From Streptomyces sp. A012304 (GTDB lineage: Bacteria; Actinomycetota; Actinomycetes; Streptomycetales; Streptomycetaceae): 64,000 nucleotides of DNA. Shown here one piece after another: positions 25,707 to 35,148 of the stretch. The notes beneath the pieces were generated by a model that was not told the origin of the DNA, did no database searches, and saw only the letters and a program-made list of their open reading frames with translations. A program made the position numbers and the translations under genes. The stretch is from the NCBI RefSeq assembly GCF_026008495.1, contig NZ_BQUN01000092.1, positions 62,001-126,000 of the forward strand, in the 5' to 3' direction. Every line of letters starts with the position of its first letter. The first letter of the stretch is position 1.

Positions 25707-26629
25707 GGCCACGCCTTGCCACCCGACCTCGCTCCGACCTCACCCTCTCCGCCCGCCGCCGACGGGCCGGCTGTCTCTTCTCCCTGCCCGGCCTGGTCTT
25801 CCTCGGTCTCTTCCTGGCCTATCCCCTGCTCTACACGGTGTGGACGTCCGTCCATGACGTGGGTCTGCGCCAGCTCCTCGGTGACGGCGCGCCCTTCAAC
25901 GGCCTCGCCAACTACCGGGCCACCGTCTCCGACCCCGACTTCTGGCACGCCGTACGCCTCACGGCGGTGTTCACGCTGGGCTCGCTGCTCTTCCAGTTCG
26001 TCATCGGCTTCGCCCTGGCCCTGCTGTTCGTCCGCCCGTTCCCGCTGAACGGGCTGCTGCGCTCGCTGGTGCTGCTGGCCTGGCTGCTGCCCCCGGTGGT
26101 CAGCGGCACCCTCTTCCGCTGGATGCTGGACGAGATCGGCGTCTACAACGCCCTGCTGCGCGGGATGGGCCTGGGCACCCTCACCAACGACTGGCTCACC
26201 GACCCGAGCACGGCCCTCGGTGGGGTGGTCTTCGCCAACGTCTGGGTGGGCGTGCCCTTCAACATGCTGCTGCTCCTGGTGGGCCTGCACACCATCGACC
26301 CGCAGCTGCACGAGGCCGCCGCGCTCGACGGCGCGGGCGCCTGGCAACGGTTCCGCTGGATCACCCTGCCGTTGATGCGGCCAATCTCGGTGACGGTGCT
26401 GCTGCTGGGCCTCGTCTACACCTTCAAGGTCTTCGACGTGATCTTCGTGATGACGGGCGGCGGGCCGGTCGACGCCACCAGCGTCCTGTCGCTCTACGTG
26501 TACGAGGTGTTCTTCCGGTTCTTCCGCTTCGGCGAGGGCGCCGCCGCCGGCCTGCTGCTGCTGCTCGTACCGCTGCTGGTCGGTGTGCTGTACGTGCTGC
26601 GGCTGCGGCGGGAGGGGGAAGCGGCGTGA
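25703..26629 (+). CDS. sugar ABC transporter permease (MalF/LacF type)
   Basis: Integral membrane protein of 308 residues with six transmembrane segments and the EAA loop HEAAALDGAGAWQRFRWITLP that contacts the ATPase. The GTG at 25703 overlaps the binding-protein stop as GTGA and has GGAGGG just upstream. It works with the next gene as a heterodimeric sugar channel. Confidence 0.93.
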   Translation: MRPRLATRPRSDLTLSARRRRAGCLFSLPGLVFLGLFLAYPLLYTVWTSVHDVGLRQLLGDGAPFNGLANYRATVSDPDFWHAVRLTAVFTLGSLLFQFVIGFALALLFVRPFPLNGLLRSLVLLAWLLPPVVSGTLFRWMLDEIGVYNALLRGMGLGTLTNDWLTDPSTALGGVVFANVWVGVPFNMLLLLVGLHTIDPQLHEAAALDGAGAWQRFRWITLPLMRPISVTVLLLGLVYTFKVFDVIFVMTGGGPVDATSVLSLYVYEVFFRFFRFGEGAAAGLLLLLVPLLVGVLYVLRLRREGEAA

Positions 26630-27456
26630 GGAGCCCGAGGGGCTGGCCGCTCACCGCGTTCGCCGCGCTGGTCACCGGCGCGTTCCTGCTGCCGGTCTAC
26701 TGGATGGTCAACACCAGCCTCACCGACGCCGACCGCACGCTGGTCGAGGACGCCCGCTGGATCCCCGCCCCGGTCACCACCGAGAACTACACGACCGCGC
26801 TCGCCGACGACGCCCTGCCGCGCGCCCTGCTGAACAGCCTGGTCATCTCCTGCGGAGTGGTGGCGCTCACCCTGCTGCTGGGCGTGCCCCTCGCCTACGC
26901 GCTCGCCCGGATCCGGATGCGCGGCTCCGGCACCATGGTCCTCGCGCTGCTGGTCGCGCAGCTGCCGCCCAGCATCGTGCTGGCGGCGCCGCTGTTCATC
27001 CTCGAACGCCGGGCCAATCTCGACGACACCCATCTGGGGCTGATCGCCGCCGACACCACCCTCACGCTGCCGTTCGCGGTGATCGTGCTGCGCCCGGTGC
27101 TGCGGACCATCCCGAGGGAGCTGGAGGAGGCGGCCCTGGTCGACGGCTGCGGACCGGTGGGCGTGCTGCTGCGGGTGATCCTGCCGGTGATGCTGCCCGG
27201 GGTGGCCGCGGTGGCCGGGCTGTCCTTCCTGATCGGCTGGGGCGAGTTCGTCTTCGGCCTCACCCTCGGCGCCGACCCCGGCGTCCAGCCCGTCACCGTC
27301 CTGCTCAACGCCTTCGTCGGCCAGCACGGCACCGCCTGGGGAGCCCTGATGGCCACCGCCACCCTGGTCTGCGTCCCGGTCGTCTGCGTCTTCGCGCTCT
27401 TCCAGCGCTTCGCCGTGACCGGCCTGTACACGGCGAGAACCCCGGACCGACGGTGA
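26626..27456 (+). CDS. sugar ABC transporter permease (MalG/LacG type)
   Basis: Second permease, 276 residues, six membrane segments, EAA loop ELEEAALVDGCGPVGVLLRV. The GTG start overlaps the previous stop as GTGA. A terminator hairpin encloses its stop codon, ending the operon. Confidence 0.93.
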   Translation: MRSPRGWPLTAFAALVTGAFLLPVYWMVNTSLTDADRTLVEDARWIPAPVTTENYTTALADDALPRALLNSLVISCGVVALTLLLGVPLAYALARIRMRGSGTMVLALLVAQLPPSIVLAAPLFILERRANLDDTHLGLIAADTTLTLPFAVIVLRPVLRTIPRELEEAALVDGCGPVGVLLRVILPVMLPGVAAVAGLSFLIGWGEFVFGLTLGADPGVQPVTVLLNAFVGQHGTAWGALMATATLVCVPVVCVFALFQRFAVTGLYTARTPDRR

Positions 27457-27470
27457 TCGGTCCGGGGTTC
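27437..27470. terminator. Terminator at the end of the sugar ABC operon
   Basis: Perfect 13-bp arms (GAACCCCGGACCG and complement) with an 8-nt loop that contains the permease stop codon. It also lies 13 bp beyond the end of the convergent candidate immunity gene and can act in both directions. Confidence 0.85.
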
Positions 27471-27483
27471 CCGGGTGCGGGGG

Positions 27484-27894
27484 TCAGGCCCCCTGGGGCC
27501 AGCGGCGTCGTACGTCCTCGCGGACCGCTCGCAGGAACTCGGCCGGAGGCCGGTACCCGTGGTCCAGGACGTAGTGGGTGATCAGGTTCGGGGCGACGTA
27601 GAGAGTGCCGTCGTCGGAGCGGACTCTGATCTCCGCGCTTCCCAGCGCGTATTTCGAGTCGAATCTCTCCGACCAGGCGTACTGCAACTCCGGCTTTCCG
27701 CAGAAGGTGCAGTAGTGCCACCCACGACTCTGCTCCTCCAGCAGATGCCCCAGATCGGCCAGGTTCTCCAGGTCCTCGATCTCCACATCACCCTGCGGGA
27801 AATCATGGCCTTTCATGAGCCAGCCGATGGTCATTCCCTCCGGTGGGGAGTAGTAGTCGTAGTCGTAGAGACTGAAATCCGGGTAGTACGGCAC
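27484..27894 (-). CDS. hypothetical protein, candidate immunity protein for the RHS toxin
   Basis: Protein of 136 residues, acidic and Tyr-rich at the start (PYYPDFSLYDYDYYSPPEG), without signal peptide. A CTFC pair (HYCTFCGKPELQY) looks like half a zinc ribbon, and the tail THYVLDHGYRPPAEFLRAV is a pattern seen in small Streptomyces hypothetical proteins. It starts 33 bp after the RHS toxin gene, on the same strand, the usual place for an immunity gene. GTG start with a weak GAGAGA site. Codon use is less GC-rich than in its neighbours, as for many toxin-immunity tails. The role is inferred from position only. Confidence 0.6.
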   Translation of the reverse strand: MPYYPDFSLYDYDYYSPPEGMTIGWLMKGHDFPQGDVEIEDLENLADLGHLLEEQSRGWHYCTFCGKPELQYAWSERFDSKYALGSAEIRVRSDDGTLYVAPNLITHYVLDHGYRPPAEFLRAVREDVRRRWPQGA

Positions 27895-27927
27895 TCTCTC
27901 GCTCGATTCTCGAACCGGGACGGTCGG

Positions 27928-30900
27928 CTAACCGAAGTGCAGGGCGTTGAACTCACGGCAGATCGCCATGTGGACGTCGCCCATGCCTTGGCTGATCACA
28001 TTGCTGATGTTGGTCGCCTCGGTCACCGTCCGGCTCCCTCCCATGATGTTCAGATTCGTGGGCGGGGCGATGATGTAGTCGGGCAGGATGGATCCCGGAC
28101 CGAAGGATTCTACCGGGCTGGGAGCATCGGGTCCGCCCTTCTCCACCGCCTTGCCCACGGAATCGTTCAGCTTCATGTTGTGCGGGATGTAGAAGTGCAG
28201 GGTGGTTCCCTGCGGAACCATCATCTGCCGGGAATTCTGGCCGTGGTACCCGTGCCCGGCATAGACCGTTTCACCGTCGGCGCGCTTACCGGTTTCCACG
28301 CTTTCCGGGCCCTTGTCCTTCGCGCCCACGTTCTTCTGTTCGCGGCCCTTGACCACCAGCGGCTGGTCGTTGTGGTCCTTGCGGGTGGTCCGCTTCGACG
28401 AGGCACCGGACCCGCGGTCACCGCCCGCGTCGTCCTTCGCCTTCGCGGGCTTGTCCGGCTTGGGTGCCTCCTTCGGCTTGGGCGCCGGCGGCGGGACGAC
28501 CTCGTCCGCGGCCTTGGTGGCCTTGCTCGCGTCGGACGCCGCCTCGGTGGTCTTGTCGGCGGTCTTGACCGCGTCGACCGCCTCGTCGACGTACTTGGCT
28601 CCCTTGGCCGCCGTCGCCGCGTATCCGGCGAGCGGAATGGCGGAGGAGAAGGAGAGCCCCGCGTCGACGTAGTTGCCCTCGGCCAGGTACCAGGCGCCGT
28701 TGATGACGTCGGCGGCCTCACCGAGGACCGGCACCAGGCCCACGACGTCGAGCGTCGCGTGACCGATGTCGGACCAGCCCCACCACAGGCCCGTGGGGTC
28801 GGGGAAGACGACCGGGTTGTTGCGGCCGTAGGCGTAGGCGTTGAGGTGCTGGGGGTCGGTCAGGTCGAGCACCGGGTCGACGGACAGGAAGCGTCCGGTG
28901 GCCGGGTCGTACTGCCGGGCTCCCATGTGGACCAGGCCGGAGCCCGGGTCGTTGGTCGCGCCGACGAAGCCCTTCTGACCGGGGATCGCGCCGGCGGTGC
29001 CGCGCACCTGCCCGAAGGGAGTGGTGCGCCGCTGGGTGACGGTCTGCGTGGCGGCGTCGACCGAGATCTCGGCGGTGCCGTTGTAGCCGCCGCCGAGCCA
29101 GTACACCTGGGTGGACGAGGTGCGGATGGCGACGGTGGCGCCGCCGAAGACGTAGTAGCGGACCGCCGTCTTGGTGTCGTCCGAGGTCGCGGCGGTGTTC
29201 TTGGTGTCGACGGTGAGTTCGGTGTCGCCCAGGTACAGCGTGGACTTGCCGTACTCGCGCCGGATGAGCCGGTTCCCCGAGGCGTCGTAGACGTACGAGG
29301 TGTGCTTGGCGAAGATCCACCGCTGCGCGGCGGTGCCGTTGCAGTCGTGGAGCGTGAGGTCGGTGCCGTCGGCCGTGGCCGAGGACGGCACGTCCAGGCA
29401 CCGGCCGGAGGCGTTGTGCCGCAGGCCGCCGTCGTCGCGGACGCTCCACCTCTGGTTGGCGTCGGCCGGGTCGCAGGCCTGGACCTGGACGGCCGCCGAC
29501 TGCGCGGAGCTCGCGGGCTCGGCGCACACGCCGAGGGCCTTGAGCTGCCCCTCCTTGGTCAGCTCCCAGTTCTGCGCGTCGGTCGTGCCGCAGGTGTGGA
29601 TCTGTACCGGGGTGCCCGCCGCCGTGGCCGAGCCCTGGACGTCCAGGCACTTGCCCGCCAGGCCCGTGACATGGCCCTCCTCGCCCACCTTGGAGGTGGA
29701 GGCGAGCCTGCCCTGCGCGTTGTAGCGCAGCACCTGGTTGACGGCCGCGCCGGCCGCGGAGGCCTGCTTGGTGCGGCTGACGGTGTTGCCGGCCGCGTCG
29801 TAGCCGTAGCTGTCGGCGGTGTTGGTGGTCGCCGTCACCGCGCCGGAGGTGTTGACCGTCTCGGTCTTGACGGAGGTGCCGCGCAGCGCGTGGACGGGGA
29901 AGACCCCGGCATTGTTCGGCGTGTAGGTGCTGGTGACCCGCTGTGCCGCGGTGCCGCCCGCCGCCGGGTTGACCGGGTTGCGGACCTCCTCGGTGCGGTT
30001 GCCGGCCGCGTCGTAGGTGTACTGGTGCCAGTACGGGGCCGGGCCGCCGATGGTGCTGCCCGCGGTCGGTTCGGCGCAGGTGGTGGACGTCTGCGTCCAC
30101 GCGTCGGTGAGCCGGCGCAGGTAGTCGTACTGGAAGCACTGGACGTCCGGGGTCTTGCCCTCGGGGGTGTCCGCGAGCTTGGTGACGTTGCCGGAGGCGT
30201 CGTACGCCCAGTTGAGGTCGGTGTCGGGGGTGGCGACGGACTCGCGGTCGAGGCGGGTCCGGGCGAGCCTGCGGGTGCCTTCCTCGTAGAAGTTGGTGAT
30301 CCAGGTCTGCTTGGCGGAGCTGCTGGTGCCGAGCGTGAACTGGAGCGGTTCACCGAAGTTGGAGTAGGTGGTGTCCCGGACGTAGTCCGTGGCGCCGTAG
30401 GAGTAGACGGGCTGTCCGACGGTGTTGAAGCCGTAGGTGAGCTTCTCGGAGGCGAGGTTGCCCGCCGCCGGGAGCGTCATCGACTTCGGCGTGCCGTCCA
30501 CCCGGTACTCGGCGGTGGTGGTGTACGAGCCGCCCAGACCGGTCTCGGCGCCGGGCACGGTCACCGTGGTCTTGGTGGGACGGCCGCCCACGTCGTACGC
30601 CTCGACCGTGGACTTGTACTCGTGGCCCCCGCTGAAGGTGCTCGCGGAGGTCATACGGCCGATGCCGTTCGGCGCGACCGTGTCGTAGACCCACGAGTTG
30701 AGGACGGTCGCGCCGTTGACGATCCTCGTGGTGCGGCCGAGGTTGTCGTAGCTGTAGGTGAGCGTCTGGCCGAGCGCGTCCGTGGTCGTCCTGACCCGGT
30801 CGAACTCGTCGTACGTCATCGACGTGGTGCCCTTGTCGGGGTCCACGGCGGTCTTCTTGCGACCGAGCAGGTCGTACGTCCACTTCCAGACGTTCTTGCC

Positions 30901-33900
30901 GGTCGTGTCGGTGACCTGCTGGAGACGGCCCGCCTTGTCGTAGTCGTACGTCGTGGTGCGCGCGACGCCGCTGGTGTCGGCGGACTCGTACTCGACGAGC
31001 TTCGTGGTGCGGCCCTGGGCGTCCTTCCAGGTGGTGCTGGGCGTGCTGCCGGGCGGCGGGATGGTGGTGGTGTGGTCGCCGTGGAACGTGGTGGTGCCCC
31101 GCCACTTCACGGCGCCCGCGACCTTGAACGCGGTGGCCGTGGCCCGGCCCGCGCCGTCGTACGTCGTCTCGGTCGCCGGCGGAGTCCCGCCCACCGCCGC
31201 CGACGAGTCCACCAGCTGGGTGTCCGGGTCGTTCAGGTTGTAGAACGGCCCGTGCTGGATGATCGCCAGACCGCGCGAGTCGTACTCGGTGAGCGTCAGG
31301 ACGCGGCCGGTGTTGGGCGTCGGGGCCTGCGTCTGCCGCTCGCGCAGCAGGCCGTCGTAGAGGGCGTGGCTGACGGTGACGTTGCCGTTGGCGCGCAGCG
31401 TCTTGGTGGTGACGGAGGTCGGGCCGTCGGCGCGGATGGAGTAGACGTACTCGGTGTTGGGCAGGTCGCTCGCCTTGGCCCGGCCGGGCAGCCACACCTT
31501 GGTCAGCCGGCCCAGCGCGTCGTACGCCAGGTCGGTGCGCTGGGAGTTGGCGTCGACGGTGCTGGTGACCAGGCCCCAGGCGGGGTCGACGACCGAGGTG
31601 GTGCTGTGCCCGGTGCCGCCGGCGGCCGCGGGCGGGGTGGTGACCTTCATGCCCGTGACCGGGCCGCCGGTGGCGGGGGTGTAGGACGTGACGGTCTTGT
31701 TGTCCTTGGTGTCGTAGCTCGCGGTGACGCGTCCGTGGACGTCGTACTCGGTGCGGCTGACGGTCTGCAGGACGGGCTTGCCGTCGGTGTAGCCGGTGAC
31801 GCGCTGCGAGGAGGACACCTCGCCCTGGGTGGGCTCGGCGCCGTAGGCCAGCCCGTCGTACAGGGTGCGCACGTCGGAGACCGCGTCGCCGGGCAGGCTC
31901 GCGGTGGTGTCGCAGCCCACGGCGACGGTGTGGACCCGCTTCACCAGGGTGAGCAGGGTCCGCTCGTGATTGCGGGCGTACTCGTAGCGGGTGCAGGAGT
32001 CGTCGGTGGTGTCGGCGTTGGCCTTGTCCGCGCCGATGTCGCCCAGGTCGGACGACTGCCTGAGCATGCCGTAGGAGTCGTACTCGTGGACGATCGCGGT
32101 CCGGCGCACCGCCGAGCCGTCCAGCGCGGTCCGGGTGTCCACCCGCGCGGTGCCGGTGAGCTGCGCCTTGTCGGAGCCCTCGGTGGCGGTGGCGGCCGAC
32201 AGCCACGGTGTGTTGACCGAGCCGGTGACCTCCTTGGCCGCGCGGTCGGCGGCGGTGTCGGCCGGGACGGAGGAGTAGGTGCGGGTCTCCAGCAGGTAGC
32301 CCTGGAGCCGGTCGGCGTCCTGGACGCGGGTGCCGTCGGAGGCGGTCGTCCAGACGTCCTCGCTGCCGCCGTCCTCGTTCGCCCGGTCGCCGTCCATGCC
32401 GCGCAGGAAGGTGCTCTCGCTGCTCAGCTGCTTGGTGGTGGAGTCACCGGTGACCGTGCGGACCGTGCGGAAGCCCCGGAACTGCGACCAGGTCTTCTTC
32501 TTCGCCTTGGCGATCTCGCTGTCGTCGTAGCGCCAGGCCGCGCCGCCGAAGTACGAGTACTTGGTCACCTTGTCGACGCCGGGCACGGTCGCGTCGTCCT
32601 CGGCGACGGTGTCCACGACGTACTTGTGGAACCAGTCCTCGTCCTCCCCGATGCTGCCCTCCTCGGACCAGAAGGACGGGAAGCAGCGCCTGGTGTTGTT
32701 CCACGGCGTCCGCGTCTCGCCGGCCGCGCACTCGGTGTCCTTGTACGTCACCGAGGTGACGCCGCCGGTCTCGGAGCGGATGGCCCGGATGCGCCACTTG
32801 CCCATGGGCAGCCGGCCGTCGGTGTTGGCGTACACCCGGTTGTTGTTCTTGACGCCGTAGAAGACGGTCTTCAGCGGCTCGCTGGTGGCGCCGTTCGCCT
32901 TGCCGGTGTGGGTGATGGACTGGAGCCACAGGGAGGCGGTGGAACCGTCACCGGTGTCGGGGTAGCTCTGGTCGAGGGTCCAGGTGTCCACCGGGGCGTA
33001 GCCGCCGCCGGACTTGCGGACCTCGGTGGTGACGGAGGTCAGCCGCTTGCGGGAGAAGAACGACGGCGACCACTGCTCCTCGCAGGAGTCGGTGTCGGTG
33101 CAGATCTGGTCGAACGGCACGTCCGGCCAGTTCGCGGCGGTGCTCTCCTTCAGGTCGCCGGGCTCGCAGTCGGCGGCGGCGGCCTTGCAGCGCTCGGCGA
33201 CGCCGAAGACGACCCGGGCGGGCGCCTCGGTGGTCAGGTCGGCGCCCTTGCGCTCGCCGTACTCGATGCGCTTGAGGTAGCCGCCCCGGTCGTAGGCGAC
33301 GGAGACGTCGTCACGGTTGGCGCCGTAGCGGTTGGTCTCCTTCTCCCAGTACAGGGTCATCGAGTTGTCGTGCGTGTCCAGGACGTAGTCGAGGTTCCAG
33401 CGCCAGGTCTGGTTGCAGCGGGACTCCTTGAAGGTGTCCTTGTGGCAGGGCTCGCCGGAGTCGTCGCCGTAGACGGGCGTCTGCCAGGCGGAGTCCTGGG
33501 CCTCGGAGTCGTCGGCGGACCGCTTGTTGCGGCCGAAGTAGTAGCGGGTTCCGTCGGTCGTGGTGACCAGCCAGAACTCCTTGCTCTCACCGGAGTTGAA
33601 GCCGCCCGACCAGCGCTCGATCTTCGTGCCGTCGTCGGTCTTCAGCCGCCAGGTGCCCTCCAGCTTCATGTCCGGGTTGCCGTCGAGGGTCCTGGAGGGG
33701 TCTGCGCCGGACTTCTTGACCAGCTCGCCGTTGCGGCCGCCGAAGGACATGGTGGCGTTGTCGGAGACCCAGCACTGGTCGTACTTCTCCTCGCCCTCGG
33801 TGTCGTGCCCGTCGTCCTTGCAGGAACGGTAGGAACGCTCGATGTAGCCCTGGGAGAGGTCGAAGCCCTCACCGACCCAGCCGGTCTGCCCGCTGGTGGA

Positions 33901-34968
33901 GGACGTACGGCCGTCCACCGAGCCCGAGTTGTACGACAGCTGCAACTGCGGCGAGGGGCCGGCGACGGCCGGCGGCACCCGCAGCGGGTACTGCCAGGAG
34001 AACGAGCCGGAGTTGCCGGCCATCTGCCAGGTGCCCGCCGGGGTCAGCGGCGTCGCGGCGAAGCTGCCGTTCGGCCCGGAGGCGGCGGCGGAGACCGCGA
34101 CCACGGAGGCCGCGGCGGCGGAAGCGGCGAGGGTGCTCTTCGCACCGGCCGCCGCCTTGGGCGCGGCCGGGACGCCGACCTCGGCGGTCAGTGTGCCGGT
34201 CTTCGCGTCGTTGGCGGTGTCCAGGACCGTGCCCGCGGCGCAGCCGGCCGCCGTCGGCGTGGTCAGCGCGCAGGCGGGGAGCTGGACGAGCCGCAGCCGG
34301 GTGGCCCAGTCGCCGCCGTAGGCCTTGGCGTACTTCTTGTAGTCGACCTCGACGGTGACCCGGCCGGCCGCGGCGGTGCCGTCGGCGCGGGCCAGTGTCA
34401 GCACGGGGCCGTCGATCCCGGCGCGCCGCGAGGAGGCGCGGTCCAGGACCCGTACGGAGACCTTGCCGGGGACCTGCGCGGCGAGGGTGCCGGCCGTGCG
34501 GTCGCGGGTGGCGCCCTTGGCCGAGACGAGCCCGGCGCGGACGGCGGACGGGGCGGAGACCCGCACCGGGAGCGTGCCGGCGCGGCCCTCGACCGCGGCC
34601 TCGGGGGTGGTGAGGTCGCCGCTCAGGGCGCGCTTGCGCAGGCTCGCCAGGGGCAGTTCGGCGACGGCGGTGCCGGCCGCGGGCCACACCGGCGCGGGTG
34701 TCGCGGCGCGGGAGGCCTTGGCCGCGTCGTCCGGCGGGAGGGTGGTGTCCCAGGGGATCGGCTCGACCGGGACGGACTCCATCGTCTGGGTCTTGGGCCG
34801 GCGCTTCTCGCGCGCCGCCTCGTCGACGTCGTCGGCGTGGGCCGGCGGCCCCTGGAGGATGGTGAGGGCGAGGACGCCCGCCAGGCCGGCGGCGATGGAG
34901 CGGCCGGCGGCCCGGATTCTGTGTGGGACTGGTCGGGTTCCGGGGGGTGCCCCCCTGCTAAGGCGCAT
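27928..34968 (-). CDS. RHS-repeat polymorphic toxin with internal ricin-type lectin domain
   Basis: Secreted protein of 2346 residues. A signal peptide is followed by a long beta-rich N-terminal region, including the SpvB-like stretch QYPLRVPPAVAGPSPQLQLS. Many RHS/YD repeats follow (YDALGRLTKV, YDYDKAGRLQQVTDTTG, YDAAGNT). A ricin-type beta-trefoil is inserted at about residues 1758-1896 (GKCLDVQGSATAAGTPVQIH, then QRWSVRDDG and GRCLDVPSSA). The RHS core box is at about 2010-2040 (ARQYDPATGRFLSVDP), with the terminal NPVVFPDPTG cut site. After an Ala/Lys/Pro-rich linker the variable C-terminal domain (about 2215-2346) carries AGHGYHG (His2239) and HMAICREF (Cys2337). The ATG at 34968 has GAGAGG about 8 nt upstream. 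It follows the LamG gene after an attenuator-like hairpin. Confidence 0.85.
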   Translation of the reverse strand: MRLSRGAPPGTRPVPHRIRAAGRSIAAGLAGVLALTILQGPPAHADDVDEAAREKRRPKTQTMESVPVEPIPWDTTLPPDDAAKASRAATPAPVWPAAGTAVAELPLASLRKRALSGDLTTPEAAVEGRAGTLPVRVSAPSAVRAGLVSAKGATRDRTAGTLAAQVPGKVSVRVLDRASSRRAGIDGPVLTLARADGTAAAGRVTVEVDYKKYAKAYGGDWATRLRLVQLPACALTTPTAAGCAAGTVLDTANDAKTGTLTAEVGVPAAPKAAAGAKSTLAASAAAASVVAVSAAASGPNGSFAATPLTPAGTWQMAGNSGSFSWQYPLRVPPAVAGPSPQLQLSYNSGSVDGRTSSTSGQTGWVGEGFDLSQGYIERSYRSCKDDGHDTEGEEKYDQCWVSDNATMSFGGRNGELVKKSGADPSRTLDGNPDMKLEGTWRLKTDDGTKIERWSGGFNSGESKEFWLVTTTDGTRYYFGRNKRSADDSEAQDSAWQTPVYGDDSGEPCHKDTFKESRCNQTWRWNLDYVLDTHDNSMTLYWEKETNRYGANRDDVSVAYDRGGYLKRIEYGERKGADLTTEAPARVVFGVAERCKAAAADCEPGDLKESTAANWPDVPFDQICTDTDSCEEQWSPSFFSRKRLTSVTTEVRKSGGGYAPVDTWTLDQSYPDTGDGSTASLWLQSITHTGKANGATSEPLKTVFYGVKNNNRVYANTDGRLPMGKWRIRAIRSETGGVTSVTYKDTECAAGETRTPWNNTRRCFPSFWSEEGSIGEDEDWFHKYVVDTVAEDDATVPGVDKVTKYSYFGGAAWRYDDSEIAKAKKKTWSQFRGFRTVRTVTGDSTTKQLSSESTFLRGMDGDRANEDGGSEDVWTTASDGTRVQDADRLQGYLLETRTYSSVPADTAADRAAKEVTGSVNTPWLSAATATEGSDKAQLTGTARVDTRTALDGSAVRRTAIVHEYDSYGMLRQSSDLGDIGADKANADTTDDSCTRYEYARNHERTLLTLVKRVHTVAVGCDTTASLPGDAVSDVRTLYDGLAYGAEPTQGEVSSSQRVTGYTDGKPVLQTVSRTEYDVHGRVTASYDTKDNKTVTSYTPATGGPVTGMKVTTPPAAAGGTGHSTTSVVDPAWGLVTSTVDANSQRTDLAYDALGRLTKVWLPGRAKASDLPNTEYVYSIRADGPTSVTTKTLRANGNVTVSHALYDGLLRERQTQAPTPNTGRVLTLTEYDSRGLAIIQHGPFYNLNDPDTQLVDSSAAVGGTPPATETTYDGAGRATATAFKVAGAVKWRGTTTFHGDHTTTIPPPGSTPSTTWKDAQGRTTKLVEYESADTSGVARTTTYDYDKAGRLQQVTDTTGKNVWKWTYDLLGRKKTAVDPDKGTTSMTYDEFDRVRTTTDALGQTLTYSYDNLGRTTRIVNGATVLNSWVYDTVAPNGIGRMTSASTFSGGHEYKSTVEAYDVGGRPTKTTVTVPGAETGLGGSYTTTAEYRVDGTPKSMTLPAAGNLASEKLTYGFNTVGQPVYSYGATDYVRDTTYSNFGEPLQFTLGTSSSAKQTWITNFYEEGTRRLARTRLDRESVATPDTDLNWAYDASGNVTKLADTPEGKTPDVQCFQYDYLRRLTDAWTQTSTTCAEPTAGSTIGGPAPYWHQYTYDAAGNRTEEVRNPVNPAAGGTAAQRVTSTYTPNNAGVFPVHALRGTSVKTETVNTSGAVTATTNTADSYGYDAAGNTVSRTKQASAAGAAVNQVLRYNAQGRLASTSKVGEEGHVTGLAGKCLDVQGSATAAGTPVQIHTCGTTDAQNWELTKEGQLKALGVCAEPASSAQSAAVQVQACDPADANQRWSVRDDGGLRHNASGRCLDVPSSATADGTDLTLHDCNGTAAQRWIFAKHTSYVYDASGNRLIRREYGKSTLYLGDTELTVDTKNTAATSDDTKTAVRYYVFGGATVAIRTSSTQVYWLGGGYNGTAEISVDAATQTVTQRRTTPFGQVRGTAGAIPGQKGFVGATNDPGSGLVHMGARQYDPATGRFLSVDPVLDLTDPQHLNAYAYGRNNPVVFPDPTGLWWGWSDIGHATLDVVGLVPVLGEAADVINGAWYLAEGNYVDAGLSFSSAIPLAGYAATAAKGAKYVDEAVDAVKTADKTTEAASDASKATKAADEVVPPPAPKPKEAPKPDKPAKAKDDAGGDRGSGASSKRTTRKDHNDQPLVVKGREQKNVGAKDKGPESVETGKRADGETVYAGHGYHGQNSRQMMVPQGTTLHFYIPHNMKLNDSVGKAVEKGGPDAPSPVESFGPGSILPDYIIAPPTNLNIMGGSRTVTEATNISNVISQGMGDVHMAICREFNALHFG

Positions 34969-35104
34969 GGCGCGACCTCTCTGTCTCTGTGTCGTCCGGC
35001 GCTCTGGGCGGCCGGCGTTCCCCACCCGGGGCAGCACGAGGCGGCACGCCCCGGCGCATCGAGCAGTCGTCGTGCGTGAAGGTGCTGAAGGGTGTGGAAA
35101 GGCG

Positions 35105-35133
35105 GGCCCGCACGGCCGGTCGAGCCGTGCGGG
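35105..35133 (-). terminator. Hairpin between LamG and RHS genes
   Basis: Perfect 11-bp arms GCCCGCACGGC / GCCGTGCGGGC with a 7-nt loop, starting 15 nt after the LamG gene stop on the minus strand. It could terminate or attenuate read-through into the RHS toxin gene. Confidence 0.7.
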
Positions 35134-35148
35134 CGCCGTGCCGCGGGG

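Noticed and set aside
27475-35079. A 2534-codon open frame on the plus strand opposite the RHS gene
   Set aside because: It is the antisense shadow of the RHS gene: Val/Gly/Arg-rich, no domains, no ribosome site. The minus-strand frame has a signal peptide and RHS repeats.
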